In this document: positions 1 to 11,870 of the stretch, piece after piece | Layout of the letters: the number at the start of each line of letters is the position of its first letter | Position numbering within the stretch: position 1 is the first letter of the stretch | Assembly: GCA_013397435.1 (NCBI GenBank) | Contig: VZRG01000004.1 | Coordinates: forward strand, 2,484,607-2,548,606 | DNA: 64,000 nucleotides | From: Erythrocercus mccallii | Taxonomy: Eukaryota > Chordata > Aves > Passeriformes > Dicruridae | Direction of reading: 5' to 3' | The notes under the pieces: model-generated | Database searches by the model: none | What the model was told of the DNA's origin: nothing | Seen by the model: only the letters and a program-made list of their open reading frames with translations | Made by a program: the position numbers and the translations under genes

Positions 1-726
1 AACATTGATTATCCAAACATAGGCATGAGGTACCTAAAGTAAATCAATCTGCATCTCACAGAGTGTGTCACAGCAGGAGCTTTTCACAGGGACTTAACGA
101 CCTCCGGCTGACCTTTTGATCTAGAACCCCATATCACTTTCTTTTAAGCTTTCCATTATTTCTGAAGCCTGTCAGCAATTAAGTTGACCTTTTCTGTAAA
201 ACTGAGATTCTGCCATGAGTTAAACTGGAATCAGCAGGAGCAAGTGGAATATGTTTATGGCCTATGGCTTATGAGAAATGAGGAGCTGTTTTTTTTCCAC
301 AGAAAAAGAGGGTTTGAGAAAGTTATTTATTGTTTTTTCATATGTCTATTCTACTGCCTATCTTCTGCCCTTTTTCCTTTGGAGTCTTTTCTTGGGAGAT
401 TCCATTGCTGACAGAAAGCATAAACAGCTCTGCACTCTAGCATTATGTGCTTTTCCTGGATTCAGAGAAATTAAACAAGCATTCATGTCTGACCAGGGCT
501 TTCTAACCTATAGCTACATGTGCATTAATAGGCAATGGTGATAACAATATTTCACAATAAACAGCTCTGGTAACTGTAGCACTCATTTATTCCTTGCTGT
601 ACATTTTTTCTGTACAATTAAACAATTGTTACCTCTTAAATGAAAGTAGCCCATGCAACTTCAGCTAAGGAATCTCTTTGATAAGTAGAAGATTAATGTG
701 TTCATTCTTTGTCCTTTCAAATTTAG
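1..726 (+). other. CASD1: CASD1 intron (no coding exon seen)
   Basis: AT-rich sequence before the first recognised CASD1 exon. I could not find the upstream exon that should end just before the split Asp codon, so the whole stretch is taken as intron. The two small ORFs in it resemble no CASD1 segment. Confidence 0.7.
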
Positions 727-941
727 ATCCTGTTTATGAAGATATGCTGAGCGAAAGTCGGAAAATGATCACTAATGAGAAAATAGATGCTTATAATGAA
801 GCAGCTGTTCGTATTCTGAACAGCAGCTCCCGAAATTCCAAAGCTAAAGTTAAAGTGTTCAGTGTATCAAAATTGATAGCACAAGAAACTATCATGAAGT
901 CTGCAGATGGCCTGCATCTCCCTGAATCAAGCAGAGATACA
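727..941 (+). CDS. CASD1: CASD1 exon with catalytic D-x-x-H
   Basis: The acceptor is TTTAG|AT and the donor ACA|GTAAGT. The exon begins with the last two bases of a split Asp codon and ends in phase 0. It encodes PVYEDMLSESRKMITNEKI and later SADGLHLPESS. The GAT at 906-908 and CAT at 915-917 are the Asp and His of the luminal catalytic triad known in human CASD1; the Ser lies in an upstream exon outside the window. Confidence 0.95.
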
Positions 942-3900
942 GTAAGTGTTTTATCACTGATCAACATTAAAAGTATTAATAGTAAAACAAGATCTGATAT
1001 GACTGTTCTGAAACTGCAAACAGTATGGATGTAATGAGGACCACATTCATCAGGGAATTTTGTTCAGAAAATTCCGGTGGGTGGGAGTGCAGACAGTTTT
1101 ATTGGCATTTTAAAAAACATCATAGCAAACACATTTGTGCATAATTATTTTTAAATAGCTGTTAATCCACCAGATCTTTTAGATCCTGCATGCTTTCATG
1201 TGTATGAATGAGTTAAGGCAATAATGACTTGTAAAGCAGTGCTAAGAAGTAAGTCTTATATTTTCCCCTGTGTGTCCAGAAAATCTGCTTTGGTAGGAGC
1301 ATGATGATGATAACAAACACACAGTATAGAGCTCCTTGGTTGCATGGAGTGCCTCTGACTTTATTTCTTCTGTTTTACTAACCAATATGTGTATGCATGC
1401 TGTGAGCCCCTCTGAGCTTTTCAGCCTGCCCTTTTTGTGGGAGAGCTCTCCCATCATGTCAGTTTTGATTCCATTCCTTTGCAGGTTTAAGTTGCTTTGA
1501 AATACTGGATCAACTAAATATCATCTTACCACATGTTTCAGTCTCACTGTCGTGTTTTAGAGACTTATTATTGTACTCCTTTAGAACCCAAGTTTGTGAG
1601 CTGTTTTTCATTTATAGACCTTCTACAGCCAGTACAGAGAACTGCCCTGTTCTAAGATTAGCCATTTTCGCTTACCTCTAGAAGCTCAAGTATTTCTTAT
1701 TTGGAAGAAGTGTTTTGACTGGACTGTTGAATGCAAATGGGTATATGGTGGGACCAGAAGATATTATTTTTATAATGATAAGGGAGAATTGCATGTCTTA
1801 TGGCAGCACATGATGCAGAAGAAAATTTCTTTTGATGGAAATGTTATCTTTTTTATTAGAAATTAATTACCAAAACTACTTATTTTTTTTTTACAGAATG
1901 CAATGATTCTTATGAATCTCTACTGCAATAAAATAATGAAGCCCATTGATGGCTCCTGCTGCCAGCCTCAGCCTCCCCTCACTCTGATACAGAAGATAGC
2001 TTTCTGTTTTTTTACTTTGTCCATTGTTGGATATTTAATTATCAGCTTAATTCATCGGAATAATTATCGGAAGAACAAATCATGCACTGATTTGGAAAGT
2101 GGAGTGGAGAAGAAATCTGCCATCAGCATACCTAATGTTTCTACTTTAGAGATGCTCTTACACTGCTTTTGCAAACTTGGTCTAATCATGACCTATTTTT
2201 ATCTATGTGACAGAGCAAATCTTTTCATGAAGGAAAATAAATTTTACACACATTCATCTTTCTTCATACCAATCGCCTATATCTTGGTTTTGGGGGTATT
2301 TTATACTGAAAATACCAAAGAGGTAATGATCACCTTGACAGCCCACTTAAAATGTTGTTTCCCAATTTGTGTGTAAAATAACCAATTTGTAAGTATTCAA
2401 GGTTAATTGTTCAAAGTCAGTATAACCCACCTGCAAAAAATGCTTTCTCAAGCCGTATAATGTTTGCATAGAATTAGATGCAAAGGCTTTTTGAAGCCAA
2501 ATGGATGTCACCACTTTAGTAATTCTCACTCTTTCAAACTTGAATTGATTGGAGCTCAGCTAAAAGAGAATTTAAATTACATTAAATCTGTGCCCACTAG
2601 ACAAGACTTTTACAGTTGAAACCCATTTACACATAAAGTGGTTTATTGTTTTGAACTTTTTCTCCTCATTTTGTAGATGTTCCTTGTTCTTTTTGGCATA
2701 GCAACACTCTTGTTTTGTTTTGCATTAGACTAAAGTGTTAAATAGAGAACAGACTGATGAATGGAAGGGCTGGATGCAACTTGTTATTTTGATTTATCAT
2801 ATCTCTGGAGCTAGCACTGTAAGTGATTTGAATTTCTTTTACTTTTAGTGGGAATGCAATTTGGGTACAGTATTTCAAAAGAAAGATAGTGTAAATGGGC
2901 ATTAGAACTGAATAGAATGAATAAATAATGCTATTGTTCCTGTAGTATTAGCAGAGTTAGTTTTTCTAAGTGTAGATTTGATTGATAAAAACATTATATA
3001 TGTTACTTGACTAATGAAAAAGTGTTTCCTCCATGTAGAATATTACTTGAAACTACTGAAGGTGAGCTTTCAAAGAGTTCTTCTCAAGTCTCCCATAACT
3101 AGTAATAGAATATGCAAGTGTAGAGCAATAAATAGAAGAAATAGATTCTAACATCAGAGATTAGGACATCAAAAGAGTTTGGTAAGCAGCAGGGCAATGT
3201 GCCACAGTGCTTCTTTTCTCAGTTAAATTTGATTTACTGCGATGCAAAAATAACAAAATAGAGGGGGAAAAGGAAGGCCAAAAACATTTACATGGACATT
3301 TATAAAAGGTACTTTATTTTTCTCAACAGTTTTTGCCTGTGTACATGCACATTCGAGTCCTGGTTGCTGCATATTTGTTTCAAACAGGTTATGGGCACTT
3401 CTCATATTTTTGGGTAAAAGGAGACTTTGGTGTATACAGAGTGTGTCAGGTAAAAATATATCCCTACTATTTTTATAAATGAATTTGTCATATGCATAAT
3501 ATCCATAATATCTCCATACTCTCTAAATAATGTGATATCTGACCACTTAAATAAGGTTTAAACAATAAAAATTGCTGTTGTGTCTATGTAATCTGATCTG
3601 TTTAATTGGTAGTGTTTATCTAATACAAGCTTAAACCATAGAAATGATACTTACAATGTTAAAAATGCAAGTATGTACGCTCTGAAATACCAAGACAAAT
3701 GTTTTCTAATAAATAGTGATGGAGTTTCCAGTGCAGTAGCAATTTACAGTATATAGCAATCTGTAAGTAATGAGCCATCTGGGCTTCCAAAGACAGTGTA
3801 CTGGAGCCTATGTTTATGAATAAAGAAAACTAATTTTCACACCACAACAGTACTGGAGAACATACCTTGTTTTCTGGCTTCTCTCCTAGGTTTTGCAGCA

Positions 3901-6900
3901 TATGCTGTAATACTTTATTTTTTTTTTTTGAAATACATATCTTTTATTGCTCTTAAGTCTTACATTGTCCTGTAACTCAGGTCATTGTGCTCATTAAATG
4001 TATGTTTACAGCCTGGTAATGGCATTACCCTGGCTTTAACTGAGCTAGCCCAGGTACCTATGAGTGTGAAAAAAGAGGGACATTAACAGCATCCAGCAAC
4101 TGGAGCACTTGGTACCCAGCCTAGGAAATAGTCAGATCGGGCTAACCTTATTTTCATTGCATTCTCTACCCAAGCAGGCCAGGATAGGGCAGGTCCAAAA
4201 CACATAATCAGCCTGCAGTCTTACACTGCCCTGCTGCTGTTCCCTCTGCTACTTTTTCTGTTTTTCAGTTGAAATACAATCAGCATGTGAGATGTAAAAT
4301 ACATGGATATTTTTGTATAGTGCTATAGGAACATGTCCTCATCTTTCTCAGCTTTGCCTCCCAGTTTACATATCCTCTGTCTTCTCTCCTCTGACACCCC
4401 CAGGTTTTATTTCGTCTCAATTTCTTGGTTGTGGTACTGTGCATAGTGATGGACCGACCTTACCAGTTCTACTATTTTGTACCATTAGTCACTGTCTGGT
4501 TTATGATCATTTATGCCACCTTAGCTGTCTGGCCTCAGATTATCCAGAAGAAAGCAAATGGTAACATTTCTTTTTTTTTCTTTCTGCTATGAAACATTTG
4601 CATGTTACTACAATGATAATCATACAGAAATGGCATTGTTAGTAGATCTCAGTCTCTTTGTTAGTCAAAATATGCTAAACAGCTGCTCACAGAAATACAG
4701 TTTGTCATGGGTGAATTAGGTCAGCTGAAAAATGTAACAGCTGATGACTTAATTCTGCCTCTGGTTACAGTCAGATTAGAATACTTTTTAATAGGTTTTG
4801 ATCATCAGAAATTGTTTTACCAAGAACTGTAATTTTACTGAATGGAAATGAAAACCGTAAGCACTGTCTGTGCTTGCTGAGGCTGTGTCTGTTGTGTGCT
4901 TGGGGTGCAGTGTGAACACAGAGTGTTTAAGACTTTCTCATTCTGTCTTGCCAAGGTGTCTGTCCATCTTGAGCACCAATTCTGTCTTAGCTGGCCAAAT
5001 AAGAACATGAGAGTTGCCATCTTAGTATCTTAGATTAAGTGAGCTATCAGAAAGATGTGTTGTGGTACAAATATTTTAAATAAAAATTGAAATGAAATCC
5101 CAGTTTATGTGTTGCAGTTCATTAAAAAGCTGTAAAACACGTAGTAAATGCTTATTATTTTAATTCTAAATTAGAACTAAAACCTTAAGAGCCATAAATC
5201 CTCATTCCCAATTGATGGAGGAATATCCCCATTTTATAGCCTGAAGATATGACAATGAAATATACCAATATATAGCAGGAATAGATGCTGCAAAAGTACA
5301 CTTAAAAAGTAGTTTTACAAGCTATCTCAAAGGCAAATATCTTCAATTTATTACAAAGGCACTTCTCTTCCAGAAACAGAGGAATGACTTGTGTACTTGG
5401 GAGCAATGGTGTACTGTGAAACTAGAAAATCTTTCAATGATGACCTCAGTTGTTTATGATCCTGTTTACAGCTGCCAATTTATATGGCAGGAGGGGAGAT
5501 GATTTCTGTTGCAGTGCTGAGGCTTGGGTAGACCTTAATATCAGTTGACAGCTTTGAGGAGTAGTTTCTCAGGCTTGTTTCGACAAGATACTTGTACTTA
5601 CTGACTTGCAGTTGAACTTTGGAGTAAAACTGGTACCTCAAAGTTTAATAATATCTAGTCTATTTGTTTCACATGACAAAACGCAGGCATTTTTATGTAT
5701 ATATTTATTTACCTTCACCTAAAATAAGGACTGCCTGTGCAGAGTGTTTGGGAAAGCAGAGGTTTTAAAACAGTGTTTCTGTTTGAACACCTAAATTCTG
5801 TTCTTTATGTATTTTGTCCCTGTCCTAGACATGAGGCTTAGTTTAGACTTAATAGCTTTTTAATTGCTGTGAATGTTTATTTTAATGGCTTAAAGTAAAA
5901 TTTAAATGTAGATAGTGATAAAGTATTGCTGGTAATATTTGAACATTTATTTATGAATGGATCTATTACAAAGCAAAGCTACACTAAATAATTGGCAGTT
6001 ATTATTTAATGTCTCCTGGGGTTTGCTATTGAAAAATTAATGACAATATAATGATTAATTTATTTCTTCCTCAGGGAACTGCCTATGGCACTTTGGTTTA
6101 CTGCTGAAACTGATTTGCTTACTGACATGTATATATTTTCTGTCATATTCTCAGGTTTGTAAATCTTGGCTATATTTATCCTTAATGACCTAAGAGTATA
6201 TTATTACCTGTCTCTACTTTTTGATGTGCTCATAACTTGTATATTTGCTCTAGTATCATAAATACAGAAGAAAAAAACAAAACTTTTGATTTCTTCTCAT
6301 ATTTGAATTGGTGTGGGTGCTGGAAAAACCCACAACTGTGTGTCTTACTCATTGGTTTGTTACGTTTGACATATTTTCAATGTACTACTGTGAATGTAGT
6401 AAACACAAGGGCCTATGCTTTGGGTTTGGGATGGGGATTTTTTATGTGCTTAGAGTTACTGGGTTTTGCTGGCATATGGGGATCCATAAGGTGATATGGT
6501 GATAAAGAAGTTCTGCGTCTCTTAGAAACCTAGTGTTGGCTTTGACACCACATCGAAAGATTGGTTCTCAGGCTAAATTAGCAACTCCCTGCATGCTAGA
6601 GTAGTAGAGCTGACAGAAATCAGTGCAGAATTTGTCACTCCAGAATTTTACAGGGGGGCTGTGTGGTTTTAATTCCTCACTGGTTTTCAGCCTGTTGAAC
6701 TGTAGTCTTGGAGTGCACATTCCTTATCCCAGCCTGTGGAGTGCATATTCCTTATCCCAGCCTGTTAGTGGATCTCTCCCTTTGAGGAGCAGTACAAAAT
6801 GGAAGGTGTGCAAATACCTTAAGGGGAGGCTAACTCAAACTCTCTCTCACGTGAAGAAGGTTTTTTTCTTTTTTTCTTTTGTTTTTGTGGGGGAAAGGCT

Positions 6901-9900
6901 TCTAAGGAATCCTGTTATTTTTCTAGTGCGATGTAGCTAGTGAAATAAGGGTAGAATAATATTAAACATGTTATTGATTTAAATTTAGTGAATACAGGTG
7001 ACATCAGTGTTAATGCTTTTTACATGTTTGTCTTTTACAGGGTGCATTTGAGAAGATATTTTCATTTTGGCCATTATCCAAGTGTTTTGAACTAAATGGG
7101 AATATCTATGAATGGTGGTTTCGGTGGAAGCTGGATCGCTATGTATGTAACATTTGCATAAAATTATACTTGTCTTTGAAATGTATGTTTTAATTTGTGG
7201 GAAGAGGGAGGGTTCTTTTCCTTTCCACCAGAGAAAACAGGAGCTTGTTTTGCCCCAGTGTTTAATAAAAGACTAAGCTGCACCCACTTTATTTTGCAAT
7301 TGTCTATCAAAGCCTTGCTTAAAAGATGGAGGTTGATTTATTTGCTTCTGAATTTAAAAAATGAAGTATAAAGTATCTTAGATCTGTCTTTTCTCGTAAA
7401 TTTTACTATGAAAATTTAACACCTGTAGCACTTTAGGCTGTTGAAATACAAGGAAAACTACTGTGGTAGCTTTCTTAATAATACTTTTTGGAAGTTGGAT
7501 CAATTAAATTTTTCTTTATATATATTTCTTTATATATATTCTTTGATATATTTCTTTAAAGGTAACATTTAAAACATTAAAATCAGGGTCTTGGTGTGCA
7601 AACCAGACTATTTTTGTACATATTTTTCTACTGGGAAAGTGCTTTCCTTCCAGTCATTGACCCTACAATGTGGGGCAATAGAACAAGGAGACTTTGGTAT
7701 TTTTTTCTTTCCTTCTTGGAACAAAAAGCTAAGTGGAGTTTCTAAGATGGAAGCTTCTTTGTGCTAAATGTACCCTTAATGGGATATGGGTCCCCAGCAG
7801 CAGCACACTCTGACTGGCATCCCGTGCTCACTGCTGGGGTGCTGTGGGCACTGTGGCTTAGGTGGTGCTGCTGAAGAGCAGAGCTCAAAATAAATACAGA
7901 GGACAAGCACTGCATGGGCCTGAAACAGCCTCGTGTCACCAGCTAATGAGAACTTGGCATCAGATTGTAAAACACTCCATTGAAGAATTGTGTCTGTGAG
8001 AGAGGGAAGCACTTGTCTGCTTCTTGGATGTTTTCACCTGCCAGTTTGGGAGAAAGCTAGAGACATGTGGTTTTTTCCAGAGAAAGCCTTTTCAGTGGTG
8101 GCATAGATTGCAGAGGGAATAGTAGGTACTTGAAAGTTTCTTGAAATTTCATTGTCTTGTCTTTAATGCTCTGTGAAACATTAATAAAAGTTCTTTATTG
8201 GTAGGTTTTGAGTTGAATTGAAAATGCAGTTTATGACTGTCTTGTGTAGAAAGTCTAGTTTTGTTTGCATCTGTAAGTCTGGGAAAGGACCTTTTCAAAC
8301 ATAGCTTTATCTGGTAGCATTTCTATTAAGAGTTTATCCTGAAGTACTTGTAAAAGCCATGAAATATTAATTGCATTCTGTTTGTCTTTTACAGGTGGTT
8401 TTTCATGGGATGCTGTTTGCTTTTATTTATCTGGCATTGCAGAAACGTCAGATGATATCAGAAGGAAAAGGAGATCCTCTTTTCTCCAACAGAGTTTCAA
8501 ATGTTTTATTATTTATTTCAATTGTGTCCTTTTTGGTAAGTATCTATTGTAACCTAGTATAATCAGGATTATAAAGATCTGAAAAATAAGTTTTCTGAAG
8601 TTGTTTAGTCAATATTATCTAACAAACTTTGAAAAGTCAAATCTTTATCTGGAGATATTTAAGCTAGGTTTTTCTGTACAACCCTACCTATCTTTTCACT
8701 GAAAGATTTTTCTGTTCAGTCAGATGTAGATGAGAACATTACTCTTTAATTTCATTTCATTTCAGAGCTTAAAAGAAAATTGGATCATAAAAATAACATG
8801 GTAGATAACACAGCTCTTACCTCCACACTTGATTGCTTGTCTATTTTTGATGAAAAAGTTGTATTAATAATTATTCATCAGATAAGTATTCATTAGTTGC
8901 AAAGAATTTGGGAGAAACAAAAAAGTTGTCTCTTAGTGTCCCACATCTTAGTGAATCAACTAATACTAAAGCAATTCAAAATATACTTATTTCATTTATG
9001 AATGTTAGATATAATTGTTACACAGACTAATTTGTTAATATCTTTTAGACCTACTCTATTTGGGCTAGTAGCTGTAAAAACAAGACAGAGTGCAATGAGC
9101 TACATCCTTCTGTTTCTGTGGTGCAGGTAATTATTAGTCCTTTTGAGTACAGTAATAGAATCTAGTCTGTTCTTATTTGAGCTTTTTAAAAAAATTCTTT
9201 AAATATATTTGTGCTTTTGCATGTCAGATATTGTTCCCATGTCTGAAAGTGAAAAAGAGTTTAACATTAGTCAGTTTTTCATTGCCTTTAAGCACTGAAA
9301 TTGCACACTGTGATTGTGGTTTTGATTTATCTGAATGTCCTTAGTGTATGTTTAATATGCACCATTTAAGTCAAAACCCAACTTCTAACTATTTGCATAG
9401 CAGTGGAAAAAAAGAAAGCTGTGGAAGAGGAGAAAGATGTAGAAAAGCAAGAGTGTTTGGCAGGTATTAGTTTAGGAAACAACCTATGGCACCCTGTAGT
9501 CACTTCCAGGCAGAGAAGAGGTGGCCCACAGAGCCAAGTATGTGGTTTTCTTAAATTTAGATGTTCCTCTTGCTGTGTCCCCTGCCCCACTATACCCCAG
9601 CTGTCTCATTCTGTGCCCTGTTTCTTTTCTCATTAATTTGTCCTGCTCTCTTGAGGGGCGGCAAGAGGGACTTAATTTTTTAGTATCATTTTGTCCATTT
9701 TGACACCCTCTCTTTAAAAATTGAGGTTAACTCAGATTTGTGGCCACCTTCATTTTAGGCTGGCATGGTGTAACATGTTTTGTGACCATGCCTAGGAAGC
9801 ATGTAGTAACACCTGTCAGCATCAAGGCCATGATTCTACTGGAGATGTAAATGTGACCTGCTATGCTGTAAGAATGTGTGTACAATATTTTTAGTTTCAA

Positions 9901-11457
9901 TACCAACTTTGTTAAGTATAAACTGCATGGATTTTTGTTTGGTTTATGTTTTTATTAGCTTTTAAAGAAATTTTAATGCATGATGCACTTCACTTAGTGA
10001 AAATGGATACACATTTATATGTTTGTTTGGCTTTTCATCCACAGTCACTTTCTTTGTTTTTCCTTTTTTTATTATTTTTTTAAACAAGATTTTAGCTTTC
10101 ATTCTCATCAGGAACATCCCTGGATATGTCCGATCTGTGTATAGTTCATTCTTCGCCTGGTTCGGCAAAATTTCTTTAGAGGTAAGTAGAATGACGAGAG
10201 GTACAGTGAATTAAAACTTAGAAATGTAAGGTGGTGTTATAGTCTAGATTGGACTATAACACTTAGAGAAAACATTTATTGGCTTACTAAATACCATGCT
10301 GTCATGTTTGACCTCTTTTAGCATTATAACTTTTGTTGCACTTAAAAGTCATGTCTGAAATAGCAGTCTCGTAAGTACCGAACCTAATTCTTGTGCTGTT
10401 TTAGGGGATGGGATGATTTAAGGTGGTGAGAGTGGGGATTAAATGCTGGAGTATGCTGTGAGGTGTGTGCAGTTGGAAGATAAAAACGTAGGCCAGTTGA
10501 AGAATTTACATGAATTATACTTACTAGTGTAAGTACATGTATAAATGTGTTTGCCCTAGAAAGCTGTTTGTGACTAATAAAGAAATGTATCATTACAAAT
10601 AAACCCCCTCTTAATGCAAATGTTACCCTGTTCCATTGAGCGTATATTTTGAAACAGTAGGAATTATCTTGCTTCCCATTTTATTTCCTGTTTAGTGATA
10701 TTAAATGTGACATTTTATTGTTATTACTAAAATATATTTCTAGGAGAAGCTCATTGCAATACAGTGTATATGGAGTACAGGGTTTTGTGGGTATTTTAAA
10801 GGATCACATTTCACTCTTCCGTTCTTGGTGGGCTTTAGGTGCTGATCAGCTCCAGGGAGCTATGCATTCGTCGGCAGGTGAAGCATTCTCATTTGCAGGC
10901 ACGTCAGTTCAGGCCCTCACCAGAAAGACAGTAACTGAGGGAGGCAGATTCTTCCCTGCTCTGATGGAATGTATCCAATGCTCCCCTGAGCTGTATTTGG
11001 TTAAGGGCCAAGGAAACCCATTTCACTGTGTGATTTAACAAGCTCATGGTTTTGTTTGGTAGCAAAGACATGTGAAAAACAGCTTCTAACTTAGGCAGAA
11101 GTATGTCAGTTGATGCAATAATTATATGGGATTTTGTAAGTAAATATTTACATATATTAGTACTGTTAAACACTTTTTTTTTTCTTTTAGCTTTTCATTT
11201 GCCAATACCATATTTGGCTGGCAGCAGACACAAAGGGGGTCTTGGTGCTCATTCCTGGATATCCAGTGTTTAATGTTCTTGTCAGCACTTTCATATTTGT
11301 GTGCGTGGCACATGAGATTTCTCAGATCACTAATGATCTAGCACAGATTGTGGTTCCTAAAGATAACTCAACTCTGCTGAAAAGGTTGCTATGCATAGCT
11401 GGATTTTTTTCTGGACTACACTTCTTCTCAGCAATGCAAGATCAGTCAAGGCATTAA
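727..11457 (+). CDS. CASD1: CASD1, sialate O-acetyltransferase (3' eleven coding exons; 5' end outside window)
   Basis: CASD1 is the Golgi multi-pass enzyme that transfers acetyl groups from acetyl-CoA to sialic acid (CMP-Neu5Ac), giving 7/9-O-acetylated sialoglycans. Eleven exons with GT/AG borders join into about 588 residues plus stop. The human protein has about 797, so roughly the first 208 residues lie before the window. The first exon here carries DGLH, matching the catalytic Asp-x-x-His of the luminal SGNH-type esterase fold. The later exons encode the hydrophobic Cas1p-type multi-membrane acyltransferase region, with motifs such as EQTDEWKGWMQ, GYGHFSYFW, YEWWFRWKLDRY and FICQYHIWLAADT. 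Joined exons: 727-941, 1897-2322, 2729-2818, 3330-3449, 4404-4560, 6075-6154, 7041-7142, 8395-8535, 9049-9126, 10089-10181, 11191-11457. Every junction keeps phase and no frame break is seen. The gene converges on SGCE. Confidence 0.96.
1897..2322 (+). CDS. CASD1: CASD1 exon: first membrane segments
   Basis: The acceptor is TTTTTACAG|AAT and the donor GAG|GTAATG; the exon is 142 codons in phase 0. It encodes a membrane segment (IAFCFFTLSIVGYLIISLI), a charged loop with CTDLESG, and further hydrophobic stretches around KLGLIMTYFYLCDRANLF and SSFFIPIAYILVLGVFY. This is the largest exon of the gene in the window and starts the multi-pass acyltransferase region. Confidence 0.95.
2729..2818 (+). 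CDS. CASD1: CASD1 exon (TKVLNREQTDEWKGW...)
   Basis: The acceptor is TGCATTAG|ACT and the donor ACT|GTAAGT; 30 codons in phase 0. It encodes TKVLNREQTDEWKGWMQLVI followed by LIYHISGAST, a highly conserved segment of the Cas1p-type acyltransferase domain. Confidence 0.95.
3330..3449 (+). CDS. CASD1: CASD1 exon (FLPVYMHIRVLVAAYLF...)
   Basis: The acceptor is CTCAACAG|TTT and the donor CAG|GTAAAA; 40 codons in phase 0. It encodes FLPVYMHIRVLVAAYLFQTG and then YGHFSYFWVKGDFGVYRVCQ, a membrane segment followed by a conserved aromatic loop. Confidence 0.95.
4404..4560 (+). CDS. CASD1: CASD1 exon (VLFRLNFLVVVLCIVMDRPY...)
   Basis: The acceptor is CCCCCAG|GTT and the donor AATG|GTAACA; 52 codons plus one base. 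It encodes two membrane segments separated by the conserved MDRPYQFYYFVPL motif and ends at QIIQKKAN plus the first base of a Gly codon. Confidence 0.95.
6075..6154 (+). CDS. CASD1: CASD1 exon (NCLWHFGLLLKL...)
   Basis: The acceptor is CTTCCTCAG|GG and the donor CAG|GTTTGT; 80 nt. It completes the split Gly codon and encodes NCLWHFGLLLKLICLLTC followed by IYFLSYSQ, a hydrophobic membrane segment. Confidence 0.94.
6709..6764 (+). repeat. 28-bp tandem duplication
   Basis: Two adjacent 28-base units (6709-6736 and 6737-6764), each containing ATTCCTTATCCCAGCCTG, differ at one base (CACAT against CATAT). They lie in a CASD1 intron. The near identity suggests a recent slippage or local duplication. 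Confidence 0.85.
7041..7142 (+). CDS. CASD1: CASD1 exon (GAFEKIFSFWPLSKC...)
   Basis: The acceptor is TCTTTTACAG|GGT and the donor TAT|GTATGT; 34 codons in phase 0. It encodes GAFEKIFSFWPLSKCFELNG and NIYEWWFRWKLDRY, a strongly conserved luminal or loop segment of the family. Confidence 0.95.
8395..8535 (+). CDS. CASD1: CASD1 exon (VVFHGMLFAFIYLAL...)
   Basis: The acceptor is TTTTACAG|GTG and the donor TTG|GTAAGT; 47 codons in phase 0. Two hydrophobic segments (VVFHGMLFAFIYLAL and NVLLFISIVSFL) flank a charged loop with QKRQMISEGKGDPLFSN. Confidence 0.95.
9049..9126 (+). CDS. CASD1: CASD1 exon (TYSIWASSCKNK...)
   Basis: The acceptor is TCTTTTAG|ACC and the donor CAG|GTAATT; 26 codons in phase 0. 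It encodes TYSIWASSCKNKTECNELHP and SVSVVQ. The two Cys residues (C9 and C15 of the exon product) are in a predicted loop. Confidence 0.94.
10089..10181 (+). CDS. CASD1: CASD1 exon (ILAFILIRNIPGY...)
   Basis: The acceptor is TTAAACAAG|ATT, preceded by a long T-rich tract, and the donor is GAG|GTAAGT; 31 codons in phase 0. It encodes ILAFILIRNIPGYVRSVYSS and FFAWFGKISLE. Confidence 0.94.
10234..10262. repeat. Perfect 11-bp inverted repeat
   Basis: GTGTTATAGTC and its exact reverse complement GACTATAACAC are separated by seven bases. The element starts 53 bp after a CASD1 donor site. No function is known. Confidence 0.6.
11191..11457 (+). CDS. CASD1: CASD1 terminal coding exon with stop
   Basis: The acceptor is TTTTCTTTTAG|CTT after a 15-base T-rich tract. 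It encodes LFICQYHIWLAADTKGVLVL, the conserved ISQITNDLAQIV, and ends at DQSRH followed by TAA at 11455-11457. The His of CQYHIW is in a segment conserved across the family. Confidence 0.96.
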   Translation, partial: LFICQYHIWLAADTKGVLVLIPGYPVFNVLVSTFIFVCVAHEISQITNDLAQIVVPKDNSTLLKRLLCIAGFFSGLHFFSAMQDQSRH

Positions 11458-11698
11458 CTTGGAAACTTTCTTCAGGTTTACTTTGTGTCTGCCTGAACAA
11501 AAATTCTCAACTGGAGGTACAAGAAGACATTTAAATTAAGCGCATGGAAAATGTATATAATGGAAATGTACATATTTTGTGTGGAAATGGCCTTCTCAAA
11601 TAATCTGAGAAACAAGAGTGCACTGTACAGAATTGCATGTGAAAATGAGTCTTTTCTACTGGATGTCTGTTGCTGTTTACATATCTGTTGAAAGAGGC

Positions 11699-11870
11699 AC
11701 GAAGCGGCGCAGTGGTCGAGCAGTATCATGGGCACGTGGCCGATTGGGATGGCCCTGGGCCAGCCCGAGTCGAGGGCACACCCAGCACAGCCGGGAGCCT
11801 CCGGGAGCGCCGCCCGCAGCTGAGGCAGCGGGAGCGGGGGAGCGGGGCATTGCTCTGAACAAAGCGGCAT
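11699..11870. other. CpG-rich patch inside the CASD1 3' UTR
   Basis: About 170 bases hold roughly 17 CpGs and are strongly GC-rich, while both flanks are AT-rich with almost no CpG. The edges are sharp: the left begins near GGCACGAAGCGGCGCAG and the right ends near AACAAAGCGGCATC. I do not recognise the sequence. It could be an inserted GC-rich fragment or a small unmethylated regulatory element. Confidence 0.55.

Larger units (their letters stand above)
942..11190 (+). other. CASD1: CASD1 introns
   Basis: The ten introns between recognised exons range from about 0.4 to 1.5 kb. They are AT-rich and unique-looking. Notable content: a 28-bp tandem duplication at 6709-6764, a TTTCTTTATATATA-type low-complexity run at 7510-7560, and a perfect 11-bp inverted repeat at 10234-10262. 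No RNA gene or mobile element is recognisable. Confidence 0.7.

Noticed and set aside
11699..11760. snRNA (U4-like) in the CASD1 3' UTR patch because of GCGCAGTGG...AGTATC
   Set aside because: Only a short resemblance at the start; the remaining U4 sequence and structure are absent.
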